This document shows, one piece after another, positions 27,265 through 39,533 of a DNA stretch of 64,000 nucleotides. Source of the DNA: Zanthoxylum bungeanum (Eukaryota > Streptophyta > Magnoliopsida > Sapindales > Rutaceae); NCBI GenBank assembly GCA_019454045.1, contig SKCR01017971.1:124001-188000 (forward strand), in the 5' to 3' direction. The notes beneath the pieces are model-generated. The model was not told the origin of the DNA and searched no databases. It saw nothing but the letters and a program-made list of their open reading frames with translations. The position numbers and the translations under genes are program-made. How positions within the stretch are numbered: the first letter of the stretch is position 1; each line of letters opens with the position of its first letter.

Positions 27265-27327
27265 CTAGTGCCAATAACGATTGTATCTAATACCCATCGA
27301 CTCCACGTGTTTATCAAACAACTTCGG
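27265..27327 (-). pseudogene. Last codons of Ty1/copia pol (RNase H end)
   Basis: The minus strand reads PKLFDKHVESMGIRYNRYWH and then a TAG stop at 27265-27267, about 20 bp before the LTR. A tail with KH.E.MG just before the 3' LTR is typical of copia pol ends. Upstream of 27327 the similarity stops, so the element is truncated to 3' LTR plus this stub. Confidence 0.6.
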
Positions 27328-27329
27328 AG

Positions 27330-28196
27330 GTATGAGTATCTAATGTCATTAATTTTATATTTCTTTCTTCGTTTTCTGATAAAATATTGTGCTATTTTTT
27401 ATTAATATTATTTAATTATTGGTTGGATATCAAATTTTTTGTTCGATTACCGGATATCATATCCATAATCGACCACTATCCATTTTAGTTATATAATTTA
27501 AAATCTGAACCTACCAATTATTCTTTAAAATTTAGATATTATAGAACTTTTTTAATTGAATAATTCCAGGCATTCAAAATATCCAACCAAATGCTCATCT
27601 CGATATAGACGGGGTTAAATTCTATGTAGTGGATGAAAAAGAATAAAATAGTATATCGTAAGACTATTGAGTGGTAGGGGTGGGCAAAATCGGTTCCGGT
27701 TCCGGTTCCGCGTGAAATCGGAACCTACTCGGAAAAAATAGATTCCTAATTAAATGGAATTGGAACCTATCCAATTAAATATGACATCCTATTAATCGAT
27801 TCCAATTCAATTCCACGTTGAACCGGAACCTATCCAACTAAATAGAGTACCCAATTAAATATGGTACCCTATGATCGTATGAATTTAGATTCTCATATAT
27901 GACAATTAAATTGAGCATGAATAGAGATGGGATTTTCATTTCTAGTCTAATCTTAAATTTGATCAATTAGAAGATGGTCTCTTGAAATGAAAGAAAAAAA
28001 AGTCAAATATTCAAAGTCTATCCTAAAAGAAAAGTTCAATTTGAGGGTCCAAAACAACGGAAGTGAAAAGAAGATAATTATGTGATATTGAATAGAACAA
28101 TAATCCTAGTAGCCAGTATTATTATTTTTAAAAAAAATAAAAAAGAAGAAGAATTATAAACACTTCTCATTCAATATTTGATAAAAACTATTTAAT
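27330..28196. other. Intergenic DNA with hAT-like MITE debris
   Basis: No gene seen. At 27669 the sequence GTAGGGGTGGGCAAAATCGG, followed by repeated GGTTCC, GGAACC and CCAATTAAAT words to about 27860, resembles the end of a hAT-type non-autonomous element. A matching right end was not found. Confidence 0.35.
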
Positions 28197-28469
28197 GACT
28201 ACTTTTTTTTTTATTACAACTCTACAGATATATAATCTGAAATCTACTGGAATATTGAATACAAACATTTATAGCACATCCAGAATTCTACGTCTACTAG
28301 AGACGAAATATCTACTCCCACTCAAATATGGGGAGAATTCTACTCCCACTCTTGGAGAGAATTAACTACTCTCAATTGAGAGATTTTGGACTCCCTGCCA
28401 TTGCAGGGAGTCGAACCTGTGCTCTCCCAAATGGGAGAGCACAAGCTCACCACTGGGCCAAGACTACTT
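28197..28469 (-). mobile_element. tRNA-derived SINE with 8 bp target duplications
   Basis: On the minus strand a pol III promoter is clear: A box TGGCCCAGTGG (28450-28460) and B box GGTTCGACTCC (28407-28417), spaced as in tRNA genes. A tRNA-unrelated body of about 190 bp follows and ends in an A-rich tail (AATAAAAAAAAAA, near 28205-28213). Perfect 8 bp repeats GACTACTT flank it (28197-28204 and 28462-28469). The head folds only partly like a tRNA and lacks a normal anticodon context, so it is a SINE and not a tRNA gene. Confidence 0.85.
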
Positions 28470-28503
28470 AATTTTCCCTTTTTGCCCCCTTTTGGTTCAG
28501 ACT

Positions 28504-29048
28504 AGGAGTGGCAATTTGGGTCAGGATTCGTTTTTCGTTCGATTCGATTCGCTTTAAAGCGAATACGTGTTTGAAAAAATAGATTCGTTTAATAAATTGG
28601 TCAATTCGATTCGATTCGTTTATTAAACGAATCGAATACGAATTTAAACTCATTGATTCGTTTAGGATTCGTTTATTATTTTTATTTACTAATTCTTGTT
28701 AATTTTCAATTAATATTCGAGAAATTATAGCTAATTATGATAGAAAAAATAATATTTTCGATATTTGGTGTGGTATTTTTAGTAAATATATTAATTACAT
28801 ATTACATATATATATATATTTATGAAGAATTAATGTAAATCAAGTGTTGTAAATTATTTTATTAAGTAATATCATTAACTAAACGAATATTCGTATTCGA
28901 TTCGATTCGTTTATTAAACGAATCGAATACGAATCCTGATATTAGGATTCGTTTAATAAACGAATCGAATACGAATCCATCACATTTTGATTCAATTCGT
29001 TTAAGATTCGATACAAATTGATTCGTTGATTCGTTTTGTCACCCCACT
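28504..29048. mobile_element. hAT-like MITE rich in ATTCG palindromes
   Basis: Left end AGGAGTGGCAATTTGGG and right end, read inward on the other strand, AGTGGGGTGACAAAAC form imperfect terminal inverted repeats (about 8 of 11). The interior has many copies of ATTCGATTCG and perfect hairpins such as ATTCGTTTATTAAACGAAT (28910-28925 region and repeats). This is the look of short non-autonomous hAT elements. No 8 bp target duplication could be recognised. Confidence 0.5.
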
Positions 29049-29510
29049 TGAGTATAGTGCATAATTGTTTTTAGTGAACACGACTTCGTACTAGAAACTT
29101 GTAAATTGACACTAAATTAAGGAAATTATACACACTCATAAAATTGATGATTCGAGTTCGAGTAAAACCAATCCTAAGAGGTCAACCAATCCATAGAGAT
29201 ATAATCTCAAGTAAACTTCTGAATTTCGCTACCGGGGGCTTAGATACAAAGCTTATAACACTTGTCCTTTTGACTTTCTAGCACTAACCGGGCAGAATCC
29301 AGTGAGTGCTGGTGTTGAAGGTTTAGCCCAGCCTAACTGTACATTTAAGAAGTAGATCGAAAGAAAGGAAATTGATATTATCCTTCAAACAGTCACCACT
29401 CCCACTCCTCTGGTCGAGTGGGATGACAAAGAAGGCTAACTGGTAAAATAACCCAAAACAGCTCTTCCAATGCTGAAACAATCACACACATTCAATAGAT
29501 TACAGCTACG
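29049..29510. other. Unassigned intergenic DNA
   Basis: No reading frame or repeat family is recognised here. Composition is more balanced than the surroundings, and it may be part of an old repeat. Confidence 0.35.
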
Positions 29511-29514
29511 GGGC

Positions 29515-29975
29515 TGTAAATGGACCGGACCATTCATAAATAATTCAAACAAGACTCGTCTCGCATTTCCCTTGGTCAAAATCAATACATTTAATAAATA
29601 AACTACTCGAATTCAAAAATAATAACTCGACCGACTCACAAAAACTCAGCTCATTTTTAACTCGCAAACACTTTTTAAAATAGACTCAACTGAAATCATA
29701 TTGATATTATAATTCGTGTGTTACATGCATTTGAATTTTGTAAGAAACTTAATTAAAATTAAAAAAAATCAAAATTTGAATTTTTAAAATTTGAAATTGA
29801 GTCAAACTCAAGCTCTACTCATTTTGTAATCTAGTTCAAATCATGTTCGGTCCGACATTTTCTTAACGAATCGAGCTCTAACAACAAATATAAAACTCAA
29901 TCGAGCTCAAGCTCATATAAATACTCATTGAGCCAAACTCAAACAGCCATTACTCGACTCGATTAAACCCGTAAT
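29515..29975. mobile_element. Probable second MITE, TCGA/CTCGA-rich
   Basis: The block starts GGGGCTGTAAATGGACC and ends near GACTCGATTAAACCC. Its interior is rich in ACTCGA, GAGCTC and CAAACTC words, as in common plant hAT MITEs whose ends read GGGGCTGTAAA. The terminal match is imperfect and no duplication was confirmed, so this is tentative. Confidence 0.35.
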
Positions 29976-30378
29976 TACAACACAAGGGACAAGTTTGACT
30001 CACAAAACATTAAATCTCAGCGCAGACAATAGTCTTACTCCTACCCTGTCTGTAGAGATTCTAAAACTCGTTAGTAAACTCAAGCACGCGTGTTCTTTCT
30101 CAGAGTTTTGGTCCTTTATTTTGTACCTTTTTGTATATGGACATCCCATAATCCATGAGGACAACTGGACAAGTATCCTCATTCAAGTAGTGCAAAATCA
30201 ACAACACTTGATGGAAATAATCTTTCAAACATAAGAATATCCAATACACCAATTAACTTAAATTTGAAAAAGGAGGTTATACCCTGCCAACCCTTCAAAG
30301 TTCTACCAAAAATAATTCATCATAAACCAAAATGAAAAGATGCTGACAAAATTCTTCCATCAATCGCTTAAGTAGTAA

Positions 30379-31579
<1,201 letters not shown>

Positions 31580-31830
31580 GTTTGAAAATGCTAGAGGAGA
31601 ACCAGGAAACCCCAAAAAACCCTAGCAGTGTAAGTATCTCGGGAGACGGAGGCGCCAGCACCCCATTAAGATGATTATATATAAAGAGGATTTACGTTGT
31701 TTATGACCGTTGGATGAGTAAGTTCGGATCCTGACCCTTCGTTCTGGGCTGGGCCTTTTTTCGTTCATGATATGGGTTCCAAATATATTTGGGCCCAAAA
31801 AATTAGATCCTTTATCAATGATAATATTTA
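31580..31830 (-). promoter_or_regulatory. RPS27 promoter and 5' leader
   Basis: Read on the minus strand: GGGCC-containing Site II-like motifs at 31746-31755 (GGCCCAGCCC) and 31791-31797, a TATA box TTATATATAA at 31675-31684, and a telo-box-like CTAGGGTTTT at about 31615-31624. Site II plus telo-box is the standard architecture of plant ribosomal protein promoters. The TIR of the next element begins at 31831, only about 250 bp upstream of the ATG. Confidence 0.65.
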
Positions 31831-32129
31831 GGGTATTGCTACAATACCCTGGGGTATCAGATACCCAAGAGTTGGTAGCATAAAACAAAAAAAAAAATTG
31901 AAAGAAAGTGGTTGCCACTACCGGTTGCAACCGGTAGTTCTCAAAAAAAAAAAATTTAAAAATAATTTTTATTATATAAATTATAAAATATTAATAAAAA
32001 TAAAATTATAAAAAAAAATTTATTGTAAGTTTTTAAAAAATACTGAAAAAATAAAATAATATAAAAAATTTATTTTTTTATAATACTGATAAAATAAAAT
32101 AATATAAAAATATATTACATATTTATTGG

Positions 32130-33555
32130 TAAAAGTTGCACGTTTAATGCTAGGGGTTGCATATTCAACGGTCATAGTTGCATGTGCGATTTTCGAGGCA
32201 GATGTAGTTGCATGTTATTGTTAAAGTTACAAGTCCAACGGTCACATTTTACATGTTTATTGCTAAAGGTTTCATCTTCGAAATATTGCATATTTATTGG
32301 TGAAAGTTGCAAGTTTAATGGTGGAGGTTGCATATTCAACGGTCATAGTTGCAGGTGCGATTTTCGAGGCAGATGTAGTTGCATGTTATTGCTAAAGTTA
32401 CAAGTCCAACGGTCACATTTTGCATGTTTATTGCTAAAGGTTTCATCTTCGAAATATTGCATATTTATTGGTGAAAGTTGCAAGTTTAATGGTAGGGGTT
32501 GCATATTCAACGGTCATAGTTGCAGGTGCGATTTTCGAGGCAGATGTAGTTGCATGTTATTGTTAAAGTTACAAGTCCAACGGTCACATTTTACATGTTT
32601 ATTGCTAAAGGTTTCATCTTCGAAATATTGCATATTTATTGGTGAAAGTTGCAAGTTTAATGGTGGAGGTTGCATATTCAACGGTCATAGTTGCAGGTGC
32701 GATTTTCGAGGCAGATGTAGTTGCATGTTATTGCTAAAGTTACAAGTCCAACGGTCACATTTTGCATGTTTATTGCTAAAGGTTTCATCTTCGAAATATT
32801 GCATATTTATTGGTGAAAGTTGCAAGTTTAATGGCGGAGGTTGCATATTCAACGGTCATAGTTGCAGGTGCGATTTTCGAGGCAGATGTAGTTGCATGTT
32901 ATTGCTAAAGTTACAAGTCCAACGGTCACATTTTGCATGTTTATTGCTAAAGGTTTCATCTTCGAAATATTGCATATTTATTGTGTGAAAGTTGCAAGTT
33001 TAATGGTGGAGGTTGCATATTCAATGGTCATAGTTGCAGGTGCGATTTTCGAGGCAGATGTAGTTGCATGTTATTGCTAAAGTTACAAGTCCAACGGTCA
33101 CATTTTGCATGTTTATTGCTAAAGGTTTCATCTTCGAAATATTGCATATTTATTGGTAAAAGTTGCAAGTTTAATGGTGGAAGTTGCATATTCAACGGTC
33201 ATAGTTGCAGGTGCGATTTTCGAGGCAGATGTAGTTGCATGTTATTGCTAAAGTTACAAGTCCAACGGTCACATTTTGCATGTTTATTGTTAAAGGTTTC
33301 ATCTTCGAAATATTGCATATTTATTGGTGAAAGTTGCAAGTTTAATGGCGGAGGTTGCATATTCAACGGTCATAGTTGCAGGTGCGATTTTCGAGGCAGA
33401 TGTAGTTGCATGTTATTGCTAAAGTTACAAGTCCAACGGTCACATTTTGCATATTTATTACTAAAGGTTTCATCTTCGAAATATTGTATATTTATTGATG
33501 AAAGTTGCAACTTTAATGGTGGAAGTTGCATATTCAATAGTCATATTTATGCGCC
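32130..33555 (+). repeat. 171 bp tandem repeat array, about 8 copies
   Basis: The word GCGATTTTCGAGGCAG recurs eight times (near 32184, 32355, 32526, 32697, 32868, 33041, 33212 and 33383), mostly 171 bp apart; one 2 bp insertion near 32985 makes one step 173. Units are more than 95 % alike, with a degraded last copy. Since 171 is 57 codons, one frame stays open for 268 codons and gives a Cys-rich 57-residue repeat (CDFRGRCSCML...). Inside the unit, GTTGCA recurs at short intervals, so it grew from a smaller motif. Related single GTTGCA stretches lie at 33750-33810 and 34980-35040. Confidence 0.9.
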
Positions 33556-33559
33556 CTAG

Positions 33560-35900
33560 CACAAATATTAAGTGATCTTTTCTTAAAAATTATTTATTTT
33601 TTGTTTTTCAAGTTTAAAATATTTGTTGCATCTTTTAAGGTTGAAAATCGATTCCATAATAAATTAATCAATTTTCTACTTATTTATTTATGTCAATATT
33701 AAATTCGTTATAATTACTACACTTGGGACATACATCTACTTATCATCTTTTAAGGTTGAAAGTTGCATCTTAATGGTTAAATTGCATATTGATGGTTTGA
33801 AGTTGCATGTATTGATTATATCTAACAATTACAAATTATTCACTTATCATGTTTATTACTTCGATTCGATCTCGAAGTCATATGAAAGGTATTTATTATG
33901 AAAATTAATTTTTATTAGTTATTCGTGTATGATTCGTTTTATTATTTCTTTTATCAGTTATTGGTATTTTCAATTAAAATTCCAGTAATTATGGCTAATT
34001 ACCTTTGAAAAAATAATATTTCGGATATTAACTAAAGTTCATGAGCATGGAGGAAAAATTTTAATTCTTTTTTTTATAAATAACTATTATTTCATATGAA
34101 AGGTAATTAGTATGAAAATGATTTTTTATTAATTACATAAGATGAGAATTTTTTAATTATAGTCTTTCGGATAATTACTAAAGTTAATGAACATATGTTA
34201 ATGTTCACATATACTTATAATTTTCATTAATTACTTATGTTAATGTTGATATCTGTAACTGACCGAAATAACCGAAAAATTGAAAAAAAAAAAAAAAAAA
34301 AAAGAAATGTGATAAATTTTGAAAAATTAATCAATTATTTACTTATTTATTTATCTAAAGTATTAAATTTGGTTATAATTAATAGTCTTTCGAATAATTA
34401 CTAAAGTTAATGAGCATGAAGTAGAATTCGCTTTAACCCGAATGTGAGTTTCAAACAATATATTCGTTTAATCAATTGGTCGATTCGATTTACAGTGTTT
34501 ATTACAGTTATGGAATACGAATTTAACATCATGAATACGTTTATTCGTTACTGAATCGTTTTATTATTTTCTTTGACCAATTAAGTTTTAGTTACGATTC
34601 GAGGTATTTTTAATAAATATATAAATTACATGTATTATGGTTTATTTTTCATTAATTATATATGTTAATGAGCATGCATATGAGTTGGAAAAAATCGATT
34701 CCATATTAAATTAAGAAAAAGAAATATGATAAATTTAGAAAAATTAATCAATTATTTACTTAGGATAATTACTAAAGTTAATGAGCATGAAGTAGAATTC
34801 TCTTAATATTATAGTTTTTTTATAACTACTTAATATTTTTGTTAATCACATTTATTTATTATGAACTTAAGGTTCAAATTTATTGGTTTTGTTACATGTT
34901 TAAAAATTTTGGATATTTTAGTTGCGTTTGTAATGGTCATTTTTTAATTTTTTGTTTTTCAAGTTTAAAATATTTATTACATCTTTTAAGGTTGAAAGTT
35001 GCATCTTAATGGTTAAATTGCATAGTGATGGTTTGAAGTTGGAAAAAAATCGATTAATTACATGTGTTATGGTCTAATTTTCATTAATTTCGAGTCATCT
35101 TAATAGTTCGTATAAAAAATAATATTTTATTTATTTTAGTGAGATATTTTTAATAAATATATTAATTAAAAGTGTTTTGGTTTAATTTTCATTAATTATA
35201 TATGTTAATGAGCATGCATATGAGTTGGAAAAAATCGATTCTATATTAAATTAATCAATTTTCTACTTATTTATTTATATAAATATTAAATTCGGTTATA
35301 ATTAATAGTAATTCGAATAACTACTAAATTTGGTATTTTCAATTAAGATTCCAATAATTATGGCTAATTACATTTGAAAAAAAATATATTTCGGATATTA
35401 ACTAAAGTTAATGAGCATGGAGGAAAATTTTTAAACCACATGTTTAATACTTCAATTTCGATCTCGATTTCGTGTTTAATTATCTTAAACCAAGTCGAGA
35501 TGACTCTCTGTCCTTAAGAACTTATTAGTCCCGTCTTGGTGTTCTACGTATATTGTTGCTAACGTCATCTCAGGATTACTTGGATTCCTCTTAAGGCTTA
35601 TACCCCTTCCATGCACCATTTGGAGTCTATGAGTGTTCTTCTAAATTGGAGGACATGTTTTTTTCATTATTTCAAAGTAGCAATATTATTTCCTCAACTT
35701 ATTAAAGATATAGTTTAAGGCAAATGATAGATTTGATATTGCTGGAGTAGGTAGCGAACAGATATTTTATAATATCTCTCGAGCATAATTATATTATTAG
35801 TTGGGTCAAAACTAAAATTAAAATTCATATATTTGACTTTAATGATGCTGCCATTGAAGAAGGTGAAGTGATTTTTTAAAAATAATTTGGACAAAATAAA
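33560..35900. repeat. AT-rich spacer with dispersed ~100 bp duplications
   Basis: No gene is seen. Segments containing TTAATGAGCATGCATATGAG and AAAATCGATTC recur near 34625-34725 and 35150-35250. Another block (ATCAATTTTCTACTTATTTA) recurs near 33665 and 35255. These are partial internal duplications of the same AT-rich DNA. An A(20) run is near 34280-34300. Confidence 0.6.
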
Positions 35901-36225
35901 GAATTTTACATTTTTTTAACTAAATTTATTGTTTCAATCTCAAGATAACAAAGAATACAACAATGTGCATAAGATAATAAAGAATACAACAATGTGCATT
36001 ATGAGACCCAAGCAAACCATTACCAAACTTACCAACCAAAACCTGCAATTCAATTTGCTTATTTCCCAAATCTACATAGCAAATGAACTATATCTATATA
36101 TACCAAATGAGACCAGCTCCAAAATGGGACTTCTTGATTTTCTTTTCTCTTTTACTTGAAGTCAACTAATAAGGGAATTTTGATGCCCAAATGGAATATT
36201 TGATTACCAAATGCTACCAAGTACC
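35901..36225. other. AT-rich spacer, short duplication
   Basis: A two-copy repeat of AAGAATACAACAATGTGCAT lies at about 35950-36001. The rest shows no gene and leads into the C-terminal end of the XBAT31-like pseudogene. Confidence 0.45.
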
Positions 36226-38230
36226 ATGGTTTATCAACCTACTCACTTTCGGTAGCAATCCTGTCTGAGGCGAGGCCACCCATCTTGCTAAATGAAACCG
36301 ATGGTGAACTTAGGTCACCAATGTCACGATCAGCATCATCCTTTTTTTTTTTTTTGCAACGACCAGTCAGGCAATGGTGCTTCGGCAAAATGGGAACACT
36401 GGAGGTGTTAGGCATGCAGTTGTAGGGTTTTGCTTCTTGTGGCAGCATAGGGCTAGTATGCATTGTGCACACATCTGGTGGCCACAATCTTGGACTTTAA
36501 TTTTACATGCCTACTGAAAACATATGCAATATAGCTCTGCATCGCTAACCTGCATTGAAAGAGAACAAATCAATATCATCCTTTTCAAAACCAACAAAAG
36601 TTAAAATAAAAAGTTCACAAAATTGCAACAGGAAAAACAAAATAAGCTCATGCTTATTTTGAATTCCATAGTCACATAATCCATTCTAACAGATTGATCG
36701 CTTATATATATTTTTTGTTTGTTTCTTTGTAACCCTACATGAGTTAGCCTTAAAATCATGAGAAAAATTAAAAACAATATACTTTGTATCGTTTTTTGTT
36801 TTTTGTTTTTATTCCTTTACAGAGTTGAGAGTTTCATCGAACAACAAGATGCTTGCATACTGCCACGAGTCCATCATCATGAATTGCAAGAAATGTCATT
36901 AATGCAACAACAAGTTCATTTGAAAATCTTTCAACTCATTTGAAACTTTCTATTGGGTCAAGTAGTCATCTGAATTCATAAACGAATTATGCCAATGAAG
37001 CTAAAAAATTGAAAGATTTCTCAAGTGAGCAGCTAAAGTTAGCCATGGCTGAAAAGACATATGTTGAAGAGGCTAGGCAAGAAGCAAAGAAACATATAGA
37101 GATGGCTGAAAAGGCATATGTTTCTAGGTAATTTCAAAAAATTTGATGCCCTGTTTCAATTATGATTGATATTTTTTAATAGAATTAATAAAATATATAC
37201 CTCAGAAATATTGTGCTCCGACATCAGAATATGATAGAGATGGAAGCGAGTATGTAGTACTCTTTAAAATATTTTTCTCTCTCTCATTGTTCGCTTCCAT
37301 CATGTCATTTTCTAGGAGATCTTTTGCCTTCTGATTAAGCTCACTTATGAACTTCAGAGATGATGGCCGGACTAAAGGCTCCGCAGATGCAGGATTTAAC
37401 AAAGCTGCGCAAGCTCCATGTTTGTAATTCAATACAACTGTATATTGAATCATCATACATAGAGATGACCATATAACATCAAAAGAATTAACATAAAATC
37501 TCTAGGAAACTAAATCAAGAGAAAATACATAAAAAGTATGTTTTTTTGAAGAAAATTGATTGCACAATTTGGCTGTAAAAGATACAGAGACGCAATCAAT
37601 TGATAAGTATTATAAAATGATCAAATTTGTGTTCCTACAAGTGCAGCTGTTCCAACACTTCTGGTCATTTGATGGCCTCAACTAAATTTATAACAGCATG
37701 ATAAGAACCAACACGACATTTTTTGCAACTGAACTTTCACAAGACATCCAAATGTGCCATTTTTATATTTATGTTCAAACTAATAATTTGAGATGGCAAT
37801 AAAGAAACAACTACATAATGCATTACATGAAAAACAAAATAAATCAAAGAATGTGACCAAAAAAGAAAGAAATTAAATATTACCCAGATGAATCTTTATG
37901 AAGATGATCTGCACCACACGCCAGCAGTGCACGGATGCAATCAATCGATCCCCCTCTAGCTGCCAAGTGAATAGGAGTGCTTCATGGGCAACTTTAATCA
38001 GCAATCTATCAATCAACAAAACAAATATAACGCCTAAATCAACAAAAAAAAAAATCATCACAACTTTTACCCAAATCCACCGGCTGAAGCAAAACTAAGA
38101 GCACCATTATCTAGCAATATATGTACACATTCAGACCGTCTTTGACGAGCTGCCAAGTGCAACAGCATCCCTCCCCTGCCATATCTAATGTTCACAAATC
38201 TTGCATATCCCATAAAATCCAATCCCAACA
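36226..38230 (-). pseudogene. XBAT31-like ankyrin/RING E3 ubiquitin ligase pseudogene
   Basis: XBAT-type proteins have ankyrin repeats for substrate binding and a RING that recruits E2 enzymes. Four minus-strand exons are visible, with introns kept. Exon A ends at 38071 (ARFVNI...LLHLAARQRR, CVHILLDNGAL). Exon B is 37884-37991 (TPIHLAARGGSIDCIRALLA). Exon C is about 37201-37445 (HGACAALLNPASAEPLV). Exon D is about 36226-36513 and holds the RING (VQDCGHQMCAQC, LALCCHKKQNPTTACLTPP). Exon B opens GCP, then TGA where family members have Gly. Exon C has a small deletion before NISE. The RING has VFPFC for VCPFC and a stop after RSTIA, and a Trp near the C-terminus (ESE-VDKP) is now TAG. The N-terminal ankyrins are absent. 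It cannot give a working ligase. Retained introns point to capture at DNA level. The assignment to XBAT31 rests on remembered family motifs. Confidence 0.75.
36823..37127 (+). pseudogene. IDD14/15/16-like zinc-finger gene fragment
   Basis: After an intron end (TTCCTTTACAG, 36812-36822) the plus strand reads VESFIEQQDAC, the hallmark of the last zinc finger of INDETERMINATE DOMAIN proteins (usually VESFIEHQDAC). It then runs RVHHHELQ and meets a stop at about 36941. Some 60 bp later another stretch is coding-like, with DFSSEQLKLAMAEKTYVEEA followed by RQEAKKHIEMAEKAY, ending at a GT donor (37128). The AEK.Y.EEARQ.AK..IE.AE coiled coil is typical of the SGR5/IDD15 subgroup. The centre of the protein and the first fingers are missing. 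It lies inside an intron of the XBAT31-like pseudogene, on the opposite strand. Confidence 0.55.
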
Positions 38231-39343
38231 CAGCAATTATATCAACCATTAATAAGCCAAAATTTATCTATTTATCTAACAAAGATGTCAATTCTTAGCC
38301 TACTAAAGGAGGAGTAGTTTTTCCTGCAAAGGCCTAAATTATTCTACTAATAACCGGACTAACTAGAACACAAATAAAAATCATAGGGGCTCTAAATCTG
38401 CACTAAATATTTTTGGCTAAAAATGTCGGAACAACAAAGAGGAAAAATTGAAGTGTGTCAAATTCGATTACCAGGTTAACAAAACAAAATACATTGACCT
38501 TTACCTTTTCAGCTCTGGGTGAATAGTGATGATGCGGATCCATTACATCGATCCTTCACAAGATCAACATAAAAATAAAAGATAAGGTGTAATAAATTTT
38601 CTACCTCCCCATCTTGATTTCCAATGAAACCATTTATGTCTATTCCTGAACTACAAAAACACGTGATTAAGAAGCCGACAACAATTCTCTATTTTAAAAG
38701 CTCAAGATATTTTCCAATAACTGCAATAAAATGTCAAAGACAATATGAACTCAAGCAAAATATGTACAACAAATTAATTAGTTGGATTATATGTATAAAA
38801 ATAAGCAGAGGTAAAATGAATAAAATTGGAAAAAATAATTAATAAATAAATAAACCCATTAGAAGACATGGCCTGGGTAGCATTGACAAAAATTCAACTA
38901 AAACACTTTTAAGTTATTTGAATTTTAGGAACAAAGTTAGTTATCAATGGACTAGAAAAAATCATTAGTGTGGCATAACCTCAACATTTTTCAAAAAAAA
39001 AACTGCAATAAAGAAAAATTACAAAATGTACAAAAATAATCTGGGAAAAGAAATAAAAGAAAAAAAATACCTACTTTGATTCTTGTATTTGAACTGCAAG
39101 AGCAAGGTTTCAGAAAAGCAATGATAAGGAGCAACGGTAAGAGCAGCGGCGAGGAGAAGCAAAGAAAAAATACATGAATTTTAGGGTTATGGTGAGTAAT
39201 CAAATGGATAGATTTGTCTTATTGGAGATTTTTGTTTACCGGCTATTTAAGTTTCAAGTCACAAAATAAATTATCATTTATTTAATATTCATTTAAACCT
39301 TAACCGTTGGATCTCAAACAGTTTAATCTAATGGATATAATAA
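38231..39343. other. Non-coding right part of the TIR-bounded stretch
   Basis: No further exon of the XBAT31-like gene could be recognised between 38231 and 39343. The sequence is AT-rich with short A runs and may hold intron-derived or filler DNA. Confidence 0.4.
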
Positions 39344-39533
39344 CATGGGTATTAGATACCCAAGGGTATAGTAGATGCGCCCATTTATTTATGATCAGAA
39401 TAGTTTAGTAATAGTAAATAAAATTTCAATAAATGTGACTTCAATAGAAAAAATTACTGGCAATATAAAGTTATATTTTTAGTTCTAGCTTGGAGTTAAT
39501 TAAAAAAAAATTACTTGCAAATTGTTGTGAAGC

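Larger units (their letters stand above)
31831..39382. mobile_element. Candidate 7.5 kb TIR element carrying gene fragments
   Basis: The left end (31831-31869) is GGGTATTGCTACAATACCC followed by TGGGGTATCAGATACCCAAG. The right end (39344-39382), read on the other strand, is GGGCGCATCTACTATACCC followed by TTGGGTATCTAATACCCATG. They match at roughly 80 % over 39 bp and contain the same inner palindrome GGGTATC.(A/T)(A/G)ATACCC. Between them lie a tandem array, an XBAT31-like pseudogene and an IDD-like fragment, the content expected of a Pack-MULE-type element. The 9 bp flanks (TAATATTTA and ATTTATTTA) match at only six positions and no transposase is seen. The two ends could also belong to separate small elements of one family. 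Confidence 0.4.

Noticed and set aside
28380..28461. tRNA gene on the minus strand
   Set aside because: A and B boxes are present, but the sequence does not form a full cloverleaf and continues into a SINE body with an A-rich tail and target duplications.
31622..31930. 102-codon minus-strand ORF upstream of RPS27
   Set aside because: It covers the RPS27 promoter and the TIR, and its frame has no recognisable protein features.
32182..33559. Long Cys-rich open frames as a secreted repeat protein gene
   Set aside because: The frame is open only because the 171 bp unit is divisible by three and lacks stops. No promoter, signal peptide or unique flanks are visible. It was kept as a repeat, with the open frame noted as a finding.
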